Assembly (NCBI RefSeq): GCF_024347475.1
Contig: NZ_AP025489.1
Location: 186,001-250,000, forward strand
Length of the DNA: 64,000 bases
DNA from: Vibrio fortis
GTDB lineage: Bacteria > Pseudomonadota > Gammaproteobacteria > Enterobacterales > Vibrionaceae
Direction of reading: 5' to 3'
Below, one piece after another: positions 45,964 to 53,888 of the stretch (the first letter of the stretch is position 1; each line of letters starts with the position of its first letter). The notes under the pieces were generated by a model. It worked only from the letters and a program-made list of their open reading frames with translations, had not been told where the DNA came from and did not search any database. Position numbers and translations under genes: made by a program.

Positions 45964-46653
45964 CTATTCCGGAACGGGGTTGACCGCCGCCCATGATGAC
46001 GGCTCTCCATCGGTCGTTAATGGGAACACCTTTTTATCTGGTTTTGCGTAGCTTAAACGGTTAATACGTTGCGTCCTATGGTAACTATCTAGTCCAGAAA
46101 CTGTGACAGTACCCAACGCATCAAGGTCGAGAAAGCCATCATGCATAATCGCCATTCGTGGAACATGAATGGTGTTTACTTCCCCAACCAGCATAACCGT
46201 GTCATTGCTTTTTATGTCGATACGTTCAGTCAGAGTTAACGCGATTTTTAATCGGCTTTCTAAAACGAATGGAGCTGGGCAATTACCGTCATAATATGGT
46301 GTGAGGCCTACTTCTTTAAACTCAGACGCCGATTTAGGATATCGAGCCGATGTCTGATGTGATTGTTGGAAAATCTTATCGTTGACGCTGTTGACTGTGA
46401 ACGCCTTGGTTTCAATGATGTTTTGAAGCGTGTGTCTTGGCGTTTTACACGGACGCACAATAAAGCCCAAGAGGGGAGGGTGTGAGCCTAAGTGGACGAC
46501 AGAACTCACTATTGCGAGGTTCTCTTGCCCTTGTTGGTCTCTAGTCCCTATAAGATTCACGCTTTTAAATCCCGATATCGAGTTGACCAATCGAGTACGA
46601 AAACGCTTCTCCATGGTTTGAATATCTTTGTGTGAAAAAGTTAGCTCTCTCAT
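45964..46653 (-). CDS. Flavin reductase-like FMN-binding split-barrel protein
   Basis: 229 residues. The N-terminal half (SISGFKSVNLIGTRDQQGQE, VHLGSHPPLLGFIVRP, HTLQNIIETKAFTVN) follows the flavoredoxin/flavin-reductase fold. Such proteins bind FMN and either reduce flavins with NAD(P)H or act on small substrates. It lies 77 bases downstream of the photolyase-like gene on the same strand, a pairing seen in Vibrio light-response clusters, so it may supply or use reduced flavin there. The role is inference from context. Confidence 0.78.
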   Translation of the reverse strand: MRELTFSHKDIQTMEKRFRTRLVNSISGFKSVNLIGTRDQQGQENLAIVSSVVHLGSHPPLLGFIVRPCKTPRHTLQNIIETKAFTVNSVNDKIFQQSHQTSARYPKSASEFKEVGLTPYYDGNCPAPFVLESRLKIALTLTERIDIKSNDTVMLVGEVNTIHVPRMAIMHDGFLDLDALGTVTVSGLDSYHRTQRINRLSYAKPDKKVFPLTTDGEPSSWAAVNPVPE

Positions 46654-46729
46654 GTGTCTATCCGTAGTCTCAATGTATTTGATGAAGGCCTTATTAAAGA
46701 GATCACTACGTCAAAGGTTTGCTCGGCGA

Positions 46730-48211
46730 TCAACTTGTTGCACGTTTATTGGTTTGACGCACATGCTTTGCTAGAACTCGCGCTCCTTCGCTCTTAACAT
46801 CAGGTCGTTTCTTCCAAGACCACAGTCGTTCTCTCGCCTCGCGCGCTCTCTCGTTAATGTCGAAAATTGGGGCGAGATATGGCGAGTGTTGTTCTAACTG
46901 ATACATCGCGGCTTCCATCTGTGTCATCTTCCACGGTTCAAATATCAGTGGCACAGGCACTTGTTGTAATTCAGGTACCCACTTTTTGACAAACTCACCC
47001 TCTGAGTCATGTTCTTGTGCCTGCTTGATAGGGTTGTATATACGGATGGTATTAATGCCCGTCACGCCCGCTTGCATCTGGAACTGGGCATAGTGAATAC
47101 CAGGCTCAAAGTCGAGAAAGAGTTGAGCTAGGTGAGTCACTCCTTCGCGCCAATCCATGTTCATGTGGTGGGTAAGGAAACTAACCAACATAGCTCTCAT
47201 GCGGAAATTGATGTAACCGGTGTAATGTAAGCAGCGCATGCAAGCATCGACTAATGGAAAGCCTGTATTACCGGCTTTCCAAGCCATGAGGTGTTTTTGG
47301 TCTGTATCACAAGATTGTGAGAGCAACGCTTCATGGGCCGTATTGGTGCAGCGAAACTCCATCTCACATTCAGATTCGAACTTTTGGATGAAGTGACAAT
47401 GCCAGTGGAGCCGAGATGATAGGGCAATTAAGCTGCGACGAAAGCCGGGTACGTGCCAATGTTTGAGTAGCTCTTGGTAGACTTCGCGAAGCGATATATT
47501 TCCCCATGCAAGATAGGGTGACAAGCGGGTACAGGCATTTCTCGATCTGATTGGGCTAGAGATACTGCGATAGTAGTCTTTACCTCTACGGTTAAAGAAG
47601 TCGTGAAGTGTTAGCCATGCAAGCTTACTTCCGCCTGTTTGCATGCCTGAACTTAAACTCGTCCATGACGGGAGTGGACTGAACGAATGGTTAATCTGCT
47701 TGGAATCTAGAGTATGTAAGTGTTCACTATTCATTTGAGGCTCGAGTTTTGGGGAACGCATGATTAAAGACCAGTTCTTATCCCAATCTTCTCGGTTCGT
47801 TAATCCACGTAAAACAGCGCCCTGCTGAGACTCTTGCCAAGCGATACCTTGGGTATCGAACCATCCCTTGAGCAAGCGATCGCGCTCGAAGGTGCAATTC
47901 AAGCCGATCTCTTGATGGGAATAAACAGTATCAATTCGGTACTTAGATTGTATCTCTTGGAAGCACTCTAACGCTTCTCCCTGCATTACAGAGATCTGAT
48001 GTCCGTGATGAGCTAATGTTTCGTTCATACAATCAAGAGACTGCCACACAAAGCGCCAATGCCTCTCTGAATAGTGTGGGTTGTTCAGCAATGAAGGCTC
48101 AAATATGTAGAGCAAAATTGTAGGATGTTCTGAGGACAGTGCGTTGGATAAAGGGGCGTGGTCAGTGAGCCGAAGGTCGCGTTTGAACCATAAGATGTTG
48201 ATTGATTCCAT
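46730..48211 (-). CDS. Photolyase/cryptochrome family flavoprotein
   Basis: About 493 residues: an N-terminal antenna domain (INILWFKRDLRLTDHAPLS) and a C-terminal FAD domain (CTRLSPYLAWGNISLREVY, GFPLVDACMRCLHYTG, RIYNPIKQAQEHDSEGEF). It should bind FAD and either repair UV-made pyrimidine dimers or sense blue light. At the position of E. coli PhrB NNGGWQW (Asn378, Trp382, Trp384) this protein reads HYAQFQM, so the Asn near flavin N5 and the inner Trp of the electron-transfer chain are replaced. I use the ATG at 48211 with AAAGAG upstream instead of 48262. Repair versus sensing cannot be decided. Confidence 0.88.
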   Translation of the reverse strand: MESINILWFKRDLRLTDHAPLSNALSSEHPTILLYIFEPSLLNNPHYSERHWRFVWQSLDCMNETLAHHGHQISVMQGEALECFQEIQSKYRIDTVYSHQEIGLNCTFERDRLLKGWFDTQGIAWQESQQGAVLRGLTNREDWDKNWSLIMRSPKLEPQMNSEHLHTLDSKQINHSFSPLPSWTSLSSGMQTGGSKLAWLTLHDFFNRRGKDYYRSISSPIRSRNACTRLSPYLAWGNISLREVYQELLKHWHVPGFRRSLIALSSRLHWHCHFIQKFESECEMEFRCTNTAHEALLSQSCDTDQKHLMAWKAGNTGFPLVDACMRCLHYTGYINFRMRAMLVSFLTHHMNMDWREGVTHLAQLFLDFEPGIHYAQFQMQAGVTGINTIRIYNPIKQAQEHDSEGEFVKKWVPELQQVPVPLIFEPWKMTQMEAAMYQLEQHSPYLAPIFDINERAREARERLWSWKKRPDVKSEGARVLAKHVRQTNKRATS

Positions 48212-48419
48212 GTGGTATCTCTTTTTTTGAACCACTACGTAGCAACAAACAAAATGTCTCAATTTTTCCGATAAGTAACGACGAGAGTTGGCGAACTTGA
48301 AGGGTACACATGATGAAGAGGGTAGGGGACATTACTATATTGGCAGAGATTGAGTGTGATTGAATGGGTCAATCAATTTGTAAGTGAGCGGCGAGTTTCG
48401 GTGACGGTACACTGTCATC

Positions 48420-48926
48420 TCAAGTACAGTATTCATATAAGTTGTTCGTTAAACCATACAATTCGATGGTGCCCTTTAGTTCAAAACCTACTTTCGTTAG
48501 TACTCGGTTTGAACCTTTGTTACTGGGGAAGGTAACAGCTAGCACAGTATCCAACGATAGAGCTTTAACGGCATGTTGAAGTACCCCAATAGAAGCCTCT
48601 GTCGCATACCCTTGATTACAATATTCCGGTAGAAATGCATAACCAAGGTCCGGACTGTCCAACTCGGGGCGTTTCAATACACCACAGATTCCGACAAGTG
48701 TCCCCGATTTGCGCAGCGAGACTAGGTTCAGGCCAAAACCGTATGTTTCATAACTCGCCAAAGGACCATTGGTAAGGTAATTTTCAGCGTCTTCTATGGT
48801 GCGTATGTTTTTATCGGCAATATTGCGGATAAAAGATTCATCATTGTATAAACGGATGACAAAACCCGCGTCTTTGAGCGTAAGCTGGCGAATAACCAAT
48901 CTTTCTGTTTTACATACTAACTTCAT
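48420..48926 (-). CDS. GNAT-family N-acetyltransferase (RimJ/RimL-like), cassette gene
   Basis: 168 residues. The opening KLVCKTERLVIRQLTLKDAG and the acetyl-CoA region LGYAFLPEYCNQGYATEAS (about 93-111) are those of RimJ/RimL-type GNAT enzymes. The substrate is unknown. It is the last of five small same-strand genes separated by attC-like sequences and looks like a captured integron cassette; no attC was recognised after it. AGAGGCGTT before the ATG comes from the preceding attC-like element. Confidence 0.85.
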   Translation of the reverse strand: MKLVCKTERLVIRQLTLKDAGFVIRLYNDESFIRNIADKNIRTIEDAENYLTNGPLASYETYGFGLNLVSLRKSGTLVGICGVLKRPELDSPDLGYAFLPEYCNQGYATEASIGVLQHAVKALSLDTVLAVTFPSNKGSNRVLTKVGFELKGTIELYGLTNNLYEYCT

Positions 48927-49023
48927 TGAGAACGCCTCTGATTGTGGTAAAGGTTAGTGGTGGACTTTGGGAGCCGTGTTTAAATGGGAGTGCCAAATAT
49001 CATGAATCACTCAGGTATGGCTG
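48927..49023 (-). other. Degenerate integron attC-like site after the Nudix gene
   Basis: Read leftward, this begins ATATAACAGCC and ends GAGGCGTTCTC, with AGTGATTC and TTTGGCACTC inside, which recall Vibrio cassette repeats. The terminal arms pair only in part (AACAGCC with GGCGTT). It fills the whole gap between two cassette-like genes. This is the weakest of the three sites. Confidence 0.4.
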
Positions 49024-49479
49024 TTATATAAATATATTTTCGACTTGTTTAATGGCTTTACAAAACATCTTGTGACAATCAAATTCCAGATAACCTCCGA
49101 GTTTATGCCAGAAAAAATTGAACTCGTGGCCGCCATCATCTTGTGTGTAGAAGGTCCAGTTGTTTGGCAAACTTTCCGAAACTTCGCACAGGACAAAGTG
49201 CCAAAGTTGATTTTGGAAACCACTTTCCCAACTTCTGAGGTATTTAGTACTGGAAACTTTGGATATACCTGACTCTTCTTCAAGCTCTCTAAGCGCTGCG
49301 CTTTCTACTGAACTGTCTGTCAGTTCTAACGTACCTTTTATTAACTGCACATCGGCCAAAGGATGTTCGAATACTAACAACTCTAAAGTAGAGCCTGATT
49401 TGCGCAGTACTATTGGGCACACTTTAACTTCTCTATTTTGAATCCTTTTAGTCACTGGCTTTTCCTTTGTGTATGACAC
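49024..49479 (-). CDS. Nudix hydrolase, cassette-like
   Basis: 151 residues. The Nudix helix ends RELEEESGI as in the canonical REUXEEXGU, preceded by KGTLELTDSSVESAAL, one residue longer than the usual GX5EX7 spacing. Nudix enzymes cleave nucleoside diphosphates linked to other groups; this specificity is unknown. The only plausible start is GTG at 49479, inside the end of the preceding attC-like element, which is common for integron cassettes. Confidence 0.75.
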   Translation of the reverse strand: MSYTKEKPVTKRIQNREVKVCPIVLRKSGSTLELLVFEHPLADVQLIKGTLELTDSSVESAALRELEEESGISKVSSTKYLRSWESGFQNQLWHFVLCEVSESLPNNWTFYTQDDGGHEFNFFWHKLGGYLEFDCHKMFCKAIKQVENIFI

Positions 49480-49568
49480 AGCGTTGATGTAGTGAGCAAC
49501 GCCATCACTTAGTCTATTGTGCCGAGGTTACTAAAGCTGAATTAAACTGAGAATGCCAAACGCTTTGT
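49476..49568 (-). other. Integron attC-like site after the 142-residue membrane protein gene
   Basis: Imperfect inverted ends ACACAGCGTT (49476-49485) and AACGCTTTGT (49559-49568) pair at 9 of 10 positions over about 93 bases. The inside reads, leftward, TTTGGCATTCTCAGTTTAAT and then GATGGCGTTGCTCACTACAT, which closely resembles the attC repeats of Vibrio superintegrons as I remember them. R-box sequences are degenerate. Confidence 0.55.
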
Positions 49569-49574
49569 ATGCTT

Positions 49575-50003
49575 TCACGAATTCGATGCTATATCCATGA
49601 ACAGTACAGCAAAAAATCCTAATACGAACCCTAGAAAAGCGAGAATTGTCATTATTGTATCGGGTTCTGAATGAGCTCTTTCGATGTCTGGGTGCTTTAT
49701 AAAGATTCCCTTTATGGGAAGGCGTTTAAAGTACAATCGTGGATAAAAGCCATACTGTTCTTTGACTTGGTAGGTATAGCGTAATTGTGCTAAAAAGCTT
49801 AACAGCATAGCTGAAAAAAAAGCGAAAGATGTAATGTCACCAATGGAATAGCCATAATTGAAGTTGTATACGCTTAAACCAAGGTAGAGAAATAGTAAAC
49901 CTGAAACTACTTTAAGCGCTTTTTTATGATGGTAAATAGGCTGTAAAACAATGAACGCAATGACATATGTACTTGTAGTGCTAATGATAAGATTCCAGCT
50001 CAT
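49575..50003 (-). CDS. Small membrane protein, cassette-like, function unknown
   Basis: 142 residues with hydrophobic segments near 8-22, 30-48, 54-74 and 118-137, so about four membrane helices, and a positively charged loop (YFKRLPIKGIFIKH). No family recognised. It is bounded by a good attC site upstream and an attC-like element immediately downstream, the structure of a one-gene integron cassette. GAGGTCAT provides the ribosome-binding site. Confidence 0.65.
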   Translation of the reverse strand: MSWNLIISTTSTYVIAFIVLQPIYHHKKALKVVSGLLFLYLGLSVYNFNYGYSIGDITSFAFFSAMLLSFLAQLRYTYQVKEQYGFYPRLYFKRLPIKGIFIKHPDIERAHSEPDTIMTILAFLGFVLGFFAVLFMDIASNS

Positions 50004-50081
50004 ATGACCTCAAAAATATAACTACCGATTAAATTGCTCGCAACGTAATACATAAACTATCGCATACCACTTTAGTACTAA

Positions 50082-50139
50082 ATTTAACGCGTAGCAAAAA
50101 TGCTACGTATTGCGAATGCCTTTTAACGGTGCGTTAAAT
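50082..50139 (-). other. Integron attC site
   Basis: A 58-bp element bounded by ATTTAAC (50082-50088) and GTTAAAT (50133-50139), exact matches to the attC end boxes RYYYAAC and GTTRRRY. The extended ends ATTTAACGC and GCGTTAAAT pair perfectly. Inside is a further stem, GTAGC with GCTAC, around AAAAAT. It begins 2 bases after the stop of the 138-residue gene, as attC sites do in cassettes. Length is that of short 59-base elements. Confidence 0.7.
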
Positions 50140-50141
50140 GT

Positions 50142-50558
50142 TTACTCTCTGAAGCCGTAGATGCGCAACCCTCTATCTGTAATCTCAGTATCGAAATGCC
50201 CAACCGAGTTTAAGATACTCAATGCTTCATCTATATCTTGTTGCCAATGTTTAAAGGGCACATTTTCATACCCACTAGGTTTGCCTACTTTGGGGATTTC
50301 TAACCACTCAATTCGTTTGTAGGCGAAAGGGCCTGAGCCATAGTCACCTACATACTTTTCCATTAACTCATCTGATTTGGTAAACCAGCCTAGAAACTCA
50401 TAATCGTTATCAACAAACTTCCAGTAACACTGGTTCAACATCAGTTCTGGCACATCCAATACCGTAAACACTTTACGCCATTTAGCATTTGACATAAGTG
50501 ATATTGAAAATCGATTTTTAATAACCTTATCTAGGTATTCATCCAATCTAGCTGGCAT
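50142..50558 (-). CDS. Hypothetical cassette protein, 138 residues
   Basis: A soluble protein with many aromatic and charged residues (NAKWRKVFTVLDVPEL, KRIEWLEIP). I cannot name its family with confidence; it may belong to DUF6678, recalled only loosely. Its stop lies two bases before a clear attC site and its start follows CTTGGAGG, so it forms a typical one-gene integron cassette. Function unknown. Confidence 0.65.
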   Translation of the reverse strand: MPARLDEYLDKVIKNRFSISLMSNAKWRKVFTVLDVPELMLNQCYWKFVDNDYEFLGWFTKSDELMEKYVGDYGSGPFAYKRIEWLEIPKVGKPSGYENVPFKHWQQDIDEALSILNSVGHFDTEITDRGLRIYGFRE

Positions 50559-50596
50559 GTCAAAACCTCCAAGCGTATAACGCCTTGTATGTGTAA

Positions 50597-50875
50597 TTAC
50601 TCATAGCCAAGCTCTTTATATGTTTCCTTATCATGCTCTGGGTAGGACGTTTCATATACCCCGTAGCTTCGATAGTCATAATATTTCGTCATTGCTTCGA
50701 AATGACAATTTGCCTCACAACTCCAAACTAATGTTGAATTTGGCTCAAGAGCAGCTCTTGCTGCATCTCCATGGTTACCAGAAAGGCAAAATGTATCAAG
50801 ACCATTCGGACAAACCCATAATTCATGCTTCACTAAAGTTACTCCATTACACATAACAGCGCTATTAGACAGCAT
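50597..50875 (-). CDS. Hypothetical small protein, cassette-like, 92 residues
   Basis: Cysteine-containing small protein (MCNGVTLVKHELWVC, FCLSGNH, VWSCEANCHFEAM) without signal peptide. No known family. It is first in the row of same-strand cassette-like genes. The 38-base gap to the next gene contains GGCGTTATACGC, similar to the 3' end of Vibrio attC repeats, but no partner arm is visible. The gene may be real on grounds of length, start and context only. Confidence 0.5.
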   Translation of the reverse strand: MLSNSAVMCNGVTLVKHELWVCPNGLDTFCLSGNHGDAARAALEPNSTLVWSCEANCHFEAMTKYYDYRSYGVYETSYPEHDKETYKELGYE

Positions 50876-51171
50876 ATTTCTATCTAATTTTTCCTAGTCA
50901 TCACTATCCTAATGTAAATTGTTTCTAATAAACAGTGACTTAAATTAGTTACCTGTATGTCTGTATCTCTAATATAGAATTAATCTGTATAGTATTACGA
51001 GAAGAGTAGCTCGCGTTTGGGGGAGGTTTCGATAGGTGGATGTCATCTTTCGTTTAGTTTGATTATTGGCTAGCATGAACACGCCACGCTCTAAACAAAA
51101 CTTTGATTCGTAGATGAACCCAACACTAGCTCTGAACGTAAAGTTCTTCTTTTTTAGTGTGGAATTGACGA
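50876..51171. other. AT-rich gap without recognised gene
   Basis: About 300 bases between the first cassette-like gene and the TIGR03643 gene. No open frame of interest and no attC-type or parS-type sequence was found here. Confidence 0.5.
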
Positions 51172-51423
51172 ATGATATTGAGCGAAGAGAGTGAGTCGCG
51201 GATTATAGAGATGGCTTGGGAAGATCGGACTCCGTTCGAAGCCATAGAGTTACAGTTTGGGCTGAGTGAACCTGAAGTGATTCGATTTATGAGAAAACAA
51301 CTGAAACCTGGAAGTTTTAAGCTTTGGCGAGCGAGGGTTTCAGGGCGTAAAACCAAGCATATCAAGTTTCGCGGCTCTGAAGTTACGCGTGGTTATTGCC
51401 CAACGCAATATAAGCACCGCTAG
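51172..51423 (+). CDS. TIGR03643 family small protein
   Basis: 83 residues with the family pattern: SRIIEMAWEDRTPFEAIE (a helix-turn-helix-like start), GLSEPEVIRFMRKQLKP and the invariant-looking SGRKTKHIKFR. The function is unknown. In many proteobacteria this gene occurs with photolyase/cryptochrome genes, and one lies 3 kb away here, with the cassette block in between. It ends before a strong bidirectional terminator. Confidence 0.8.
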   Translation: MILSEESESRIIEMAWEDRTPFEAIELQFGLSEPEVIRFMRKQLKPGSFKLWRARVSGRKTKHIKFRGSEVTRGYCPTQYKHR

Positions 51424-51431
51424 GCTAAATT

Positions 51432-51478
51432 GAAAAAGGCTGAAACTTATATTGAAAGTGTAAGTTTCAGCCTTTTTT
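51432..51478. terminator. Bidirectional terminator between TIGR03643 gene and parB
   Basis: A long stem, AAAAAGGCTGAAACTTA with TAAGTTTCAGCCTTTTT, around a loop of about 12 bases. It is flanked by A and T runs and can stop transcription from both convergent genes. Confidence 0.88.
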
Positions 51479-51516
51479 GAACTAGATAAAGGGGCTTATT
51501 TTAGCTATTGCGTTAG

Positions 51517-52596
51517 CTAGTCTTGCGTTGCTTTATCCAGTACAGCTTGAATCGCTTCATCCAGTTCTGATTGCAGCTCTTTCGATAAACGGCCAAACTC
51601 ATAAGAGAAGTTACGACCTTTGACTTTCTTACGTGCAAACATACCTTTACTAGCAAATTCAGCCAGTTGGGTGACTTCAGCTTTGTCAGTGACTTTTTTA
51701 GATTCCGCAATTTTCAACTCTGACTTGATCAAAGAGAGTAGGGCTTCTTTGTTCTCGTCATTGCAATGTTCAACCTGAACATTGACAGCTCTTTTACCCA
51801 ATTTTTGGATAAACGCGGTTAAGCCTTTACTGTCTTCTTGGTATGTCTTCATCACTTTACCAAGCAGCGCATAATCGGTGTGTGATAATGCATTTACTAC
51901 TGGGAATAAAGCGATAATTCGTTGGTCGATGCTTGCTGCTTTTAGTGCTTTGCTCACGGCTGGGCGGCTGATACCGATCATCGCAGCAACGTCTTCTTGA
52001 GTGTAGTTACCACTGCTCATGATCGTTTGGCATTGAAGACCAATTTCGCGTTGGTTGTGTTCTTTCGCCGTTTGTAGCTGTTTCGCTAGTGCTTTAGCAT
52101 CAGAAGTCGAAATCTCATCTTGAGTGACAAGAATTCTGAACTCCTTTACGCGCCCCTCTTGAAGTAAGAACCAAGCACGACGTCGAGAGCCATCGAGTAC
52201 ATCAATTTGACCATCGACTTCACGACCAACAGCAGGATAAAACTGCTGAAACTCTAGAGAGTTTAAGTCTTCTAGCGACTCTTTAGTTAGCAGGCTTTGG
52301 TCGCGACCATTTACGTCGAAAGTAACGTACGTATCTGCTTTTACTTGCTCAAATGACAGTGTCACTTCATTGAAGGTTGCTGTATTACCAGAAGCCAGTT
52401 TCCAAACCATTTGCTGGCCAACAGATTCAATACCGAACTTCTCTTGAAGAAAGTCCGCCGCTTTTTGGCCGGACTTTTCAAGTTCCTTAGTTAGTTGGCT
52501 AGTCAGCGTTTCCACTGTTGCTTTCGCTGCTGACTGCTGCGCTGCAATGGAGCCAGGTGTATTTCCTAGAGGGCTACCGCCACGTTTCTTAGCCAT
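51517..52596 (-). CDS. parB: Plasmid/chromid partition protein ParB
   Basis: 359 residues. The ParB N-terminal domain includes AVGREVDGQIDVLDGSRR (arginine patch, about 117-134). The central helix-turn-helix is NYTQEDVAAMIGISRPAVSKAL (about residues 197-218, quoted in part), and a C-terminal dimerisation domain follows. ParB loads at parS, spreads and is moved by ParA. The ATG overlaps the parA stop (TAATG). A parS-like copy lies inside the coding sequence at 51762-51786. Size and the company of a 399-residue ParA indicate a type Ia system, like P1 or Vibrio chromosome 2. Confidence 0.92.
   Translation of the reverse strand: MAKKRGGSPLGNTPGSIAAQQSAAKATVETLTSQLTKELEKSGQKAADFLQEKFGIESVGQQMVWKLASGNTATFNEVTLSFEQVKADTYVTFDVNGRDQSLLTKESLEDLNSLEFQQFYPAVGREVDGQIDVLDGSRRRAWFLLQEGRVKEFRILVTQDEISTSDAKALAKQLQTAKEHNQREIGLQCQTIMSSGNYTQEDVAAMIGISRPAVSKALKAASIDQRIIALFPVVNALSHTDYALLGKVMKTYQEDSKGLTAFIQKLGKRAVNVQVEHCNDENKEALLSLIKSELKIAESKKVTDKAEVTQLAEFASKGMFARKKVKGRNFSYEFGRLSKELQSELDEAIQAVLDKATQD
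51762..51786 (-). repeat. parS-like palindrome, copy 5, inside parB
   Basis: Core TTCAACCTGAA with arms GCAATG and CATTGAC, two or three changes from the perfect dyad and in the reverse orientation like copy 4. The encoded residues are part of VQVEHCNDE in ParB. Confidence 0.65.
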
Positions 52597-53795
52597 TAAC
52601 TATTCTCCTGTTCACGCCACACGTTCAGAATATCGCGAAGGATCTGGCTGGTGACTTCGTAGCTGTTTTGTTGCGCGCTTTGGAAGGTCGCTTTACTTTT
52701 TGGGTACTCACTTTTCGACATATCAAAGACTGTCGAAAGAAGAGAAGATGCCTGACGAACCGCTTCGCTGTGTTTGAACTCTTTCGAGTACAGATACGGC
52801 GAGAATTGGTCGTATAGGTTGTTCATCAAATCTGTCGTTGTTGAACTATCACGATGATTTGTAAGCAAAATCTTCATGAAGTCATAACCTTGGTGGTTAG
52901 CATTCTCTAACAGTGCCCAAACTTGTGGGATGTAGCTAAAGTATGAACAAGTCGCATCGATATCGTTTTCAGTAATAGATAGTGGGAACACCACACTGGT
53001 CGCTGCGTAGTATGCGTTAAACGTCGCATAACCAAGCGACGGTGGAGTATCGATGATGATGATATCGAACTCGTCTTGAACACTATCAATAATGTCATGC
53101 AGCAGTGAGTATGGTGAAGCCAGAGTTTGGCTAAATACTCGTTCGTGGAACCAACCTTCCATAGCACGATCGCTTTGCGCTGCAGGCAGAATACGCAAGT
53201 TAGGGATGGTGGTTTCTAAAAATGCTTCTGAAACGGCTTGCTCAAATGTTTCACCTTCATCTAAATCAAAGGTGCGCATCATAAGATCGCCAACAGAAAG
53301 GTAACCTTCTTGTTCCGCTTCTGGAGCGTAGTACATAGAGAGGGTTGCTTGGCCGTCCATGTCGATCAAGCCAACGCGATACTCTTGGTGGAACTCGGTT
53401 GCTAGACCAGAAGCAATGGTCGCAGCTGATACGGTTTTACCTACCCCACCTTTTTGGTTTTGGATAACCATAACTTGCGCTTTTTGCTTATCACTGCGGA
53501 TAAACTTCGCATCTTTGCGTAGATTCTCCGGTAGTAGGTCGCGCACTTTGTACATTTCTGAGATGTCGATAGACCATTGTGAGTCTTCATGGCGACGTGG
53601 ATCAATCTCCGCAGCTGTTACGTAACGATCCAGTGTTTTCGCATCAATACCTAGGTAAGTTGATGCTTCTGCTCGTGTAAAGTTACGCAATTCTTTGCGA
53701 TGATTGGCTAATAAACGCTGATTACGACGCTGAATGTACGCGTCTGCACCGGTTTTTAGCTGTTGAAACGTAGTCGTGGTGTTTTGGGTATCCAT
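52596..53795 (-). CDS. parA: Partition ATPase ParA, type Ia
   Basis: 399 residues. The N-terminal DNA-binding part (EASTYLGIDAKTLDRYV, about 45-61) marks the larger type Ia ParA proteins that also repress their own operon. The deviant Walker A is NQKGGVGKTVSAATIA with both signature lysines, Walker A' is VGLIDMDGQATLS, and Walker B is IIIIDTPPSLGY. It positions ParB-parS complexes on the nucleoid. I use the ATG at 53795, which has GGAGG six bases before it, rather than that at 53807. Confidence 0.93.
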   Translation of the reverse strand: MDTQNTTTTFQQLKTGADAYIQRRNQRLLANHRKELRNFTRAEASTYLGIDAKTLDRYVTAAEIDPRRHEDSQWSIDISEMYKVRDLLPENLRKDAKFIRSDKQKAQVMVIQNQKGGVGKTVSAATIASGLATEFHQEYRVGLIDMDGQATLSMYYAPEAEQEGYLSVGDLMMRTFDLDEGETFEQAVSEAFLETTIPNLRILPAAQSDRAMEGWFHERVFSQTLASPYSLLHDIIDSVQDEFDIIIIDTPPSLGYATFNAYYAATSVVFPLSITENDIDATCSYFSYIPQVWALLENANHQGYDFMKILLTNHRDSSTTTDLMNNLYDQFSPYLYSKEFKHSEAVRQASSLLSTVFDMSKSEYPKSKATFQSAQQNSYEVTSQILRDILNVWREQENS

Positions 53796-53888
53796 TTCTG
53801 CCTCCATCTAGGGATAAGAAAGAGTATATACCTCAATTTTAAAGGTGGGTAGTAAAAAATGATGGAATTGTTTTTTATAGATGGTCGA

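Noticed and set aside
50559..50596. A full attC site between the 92- and 138-residue genes
   Set aside because: Only a 3'-end-like GGCGTTATACGC is present; there is no pairing 5' arm within the 38-base gap.
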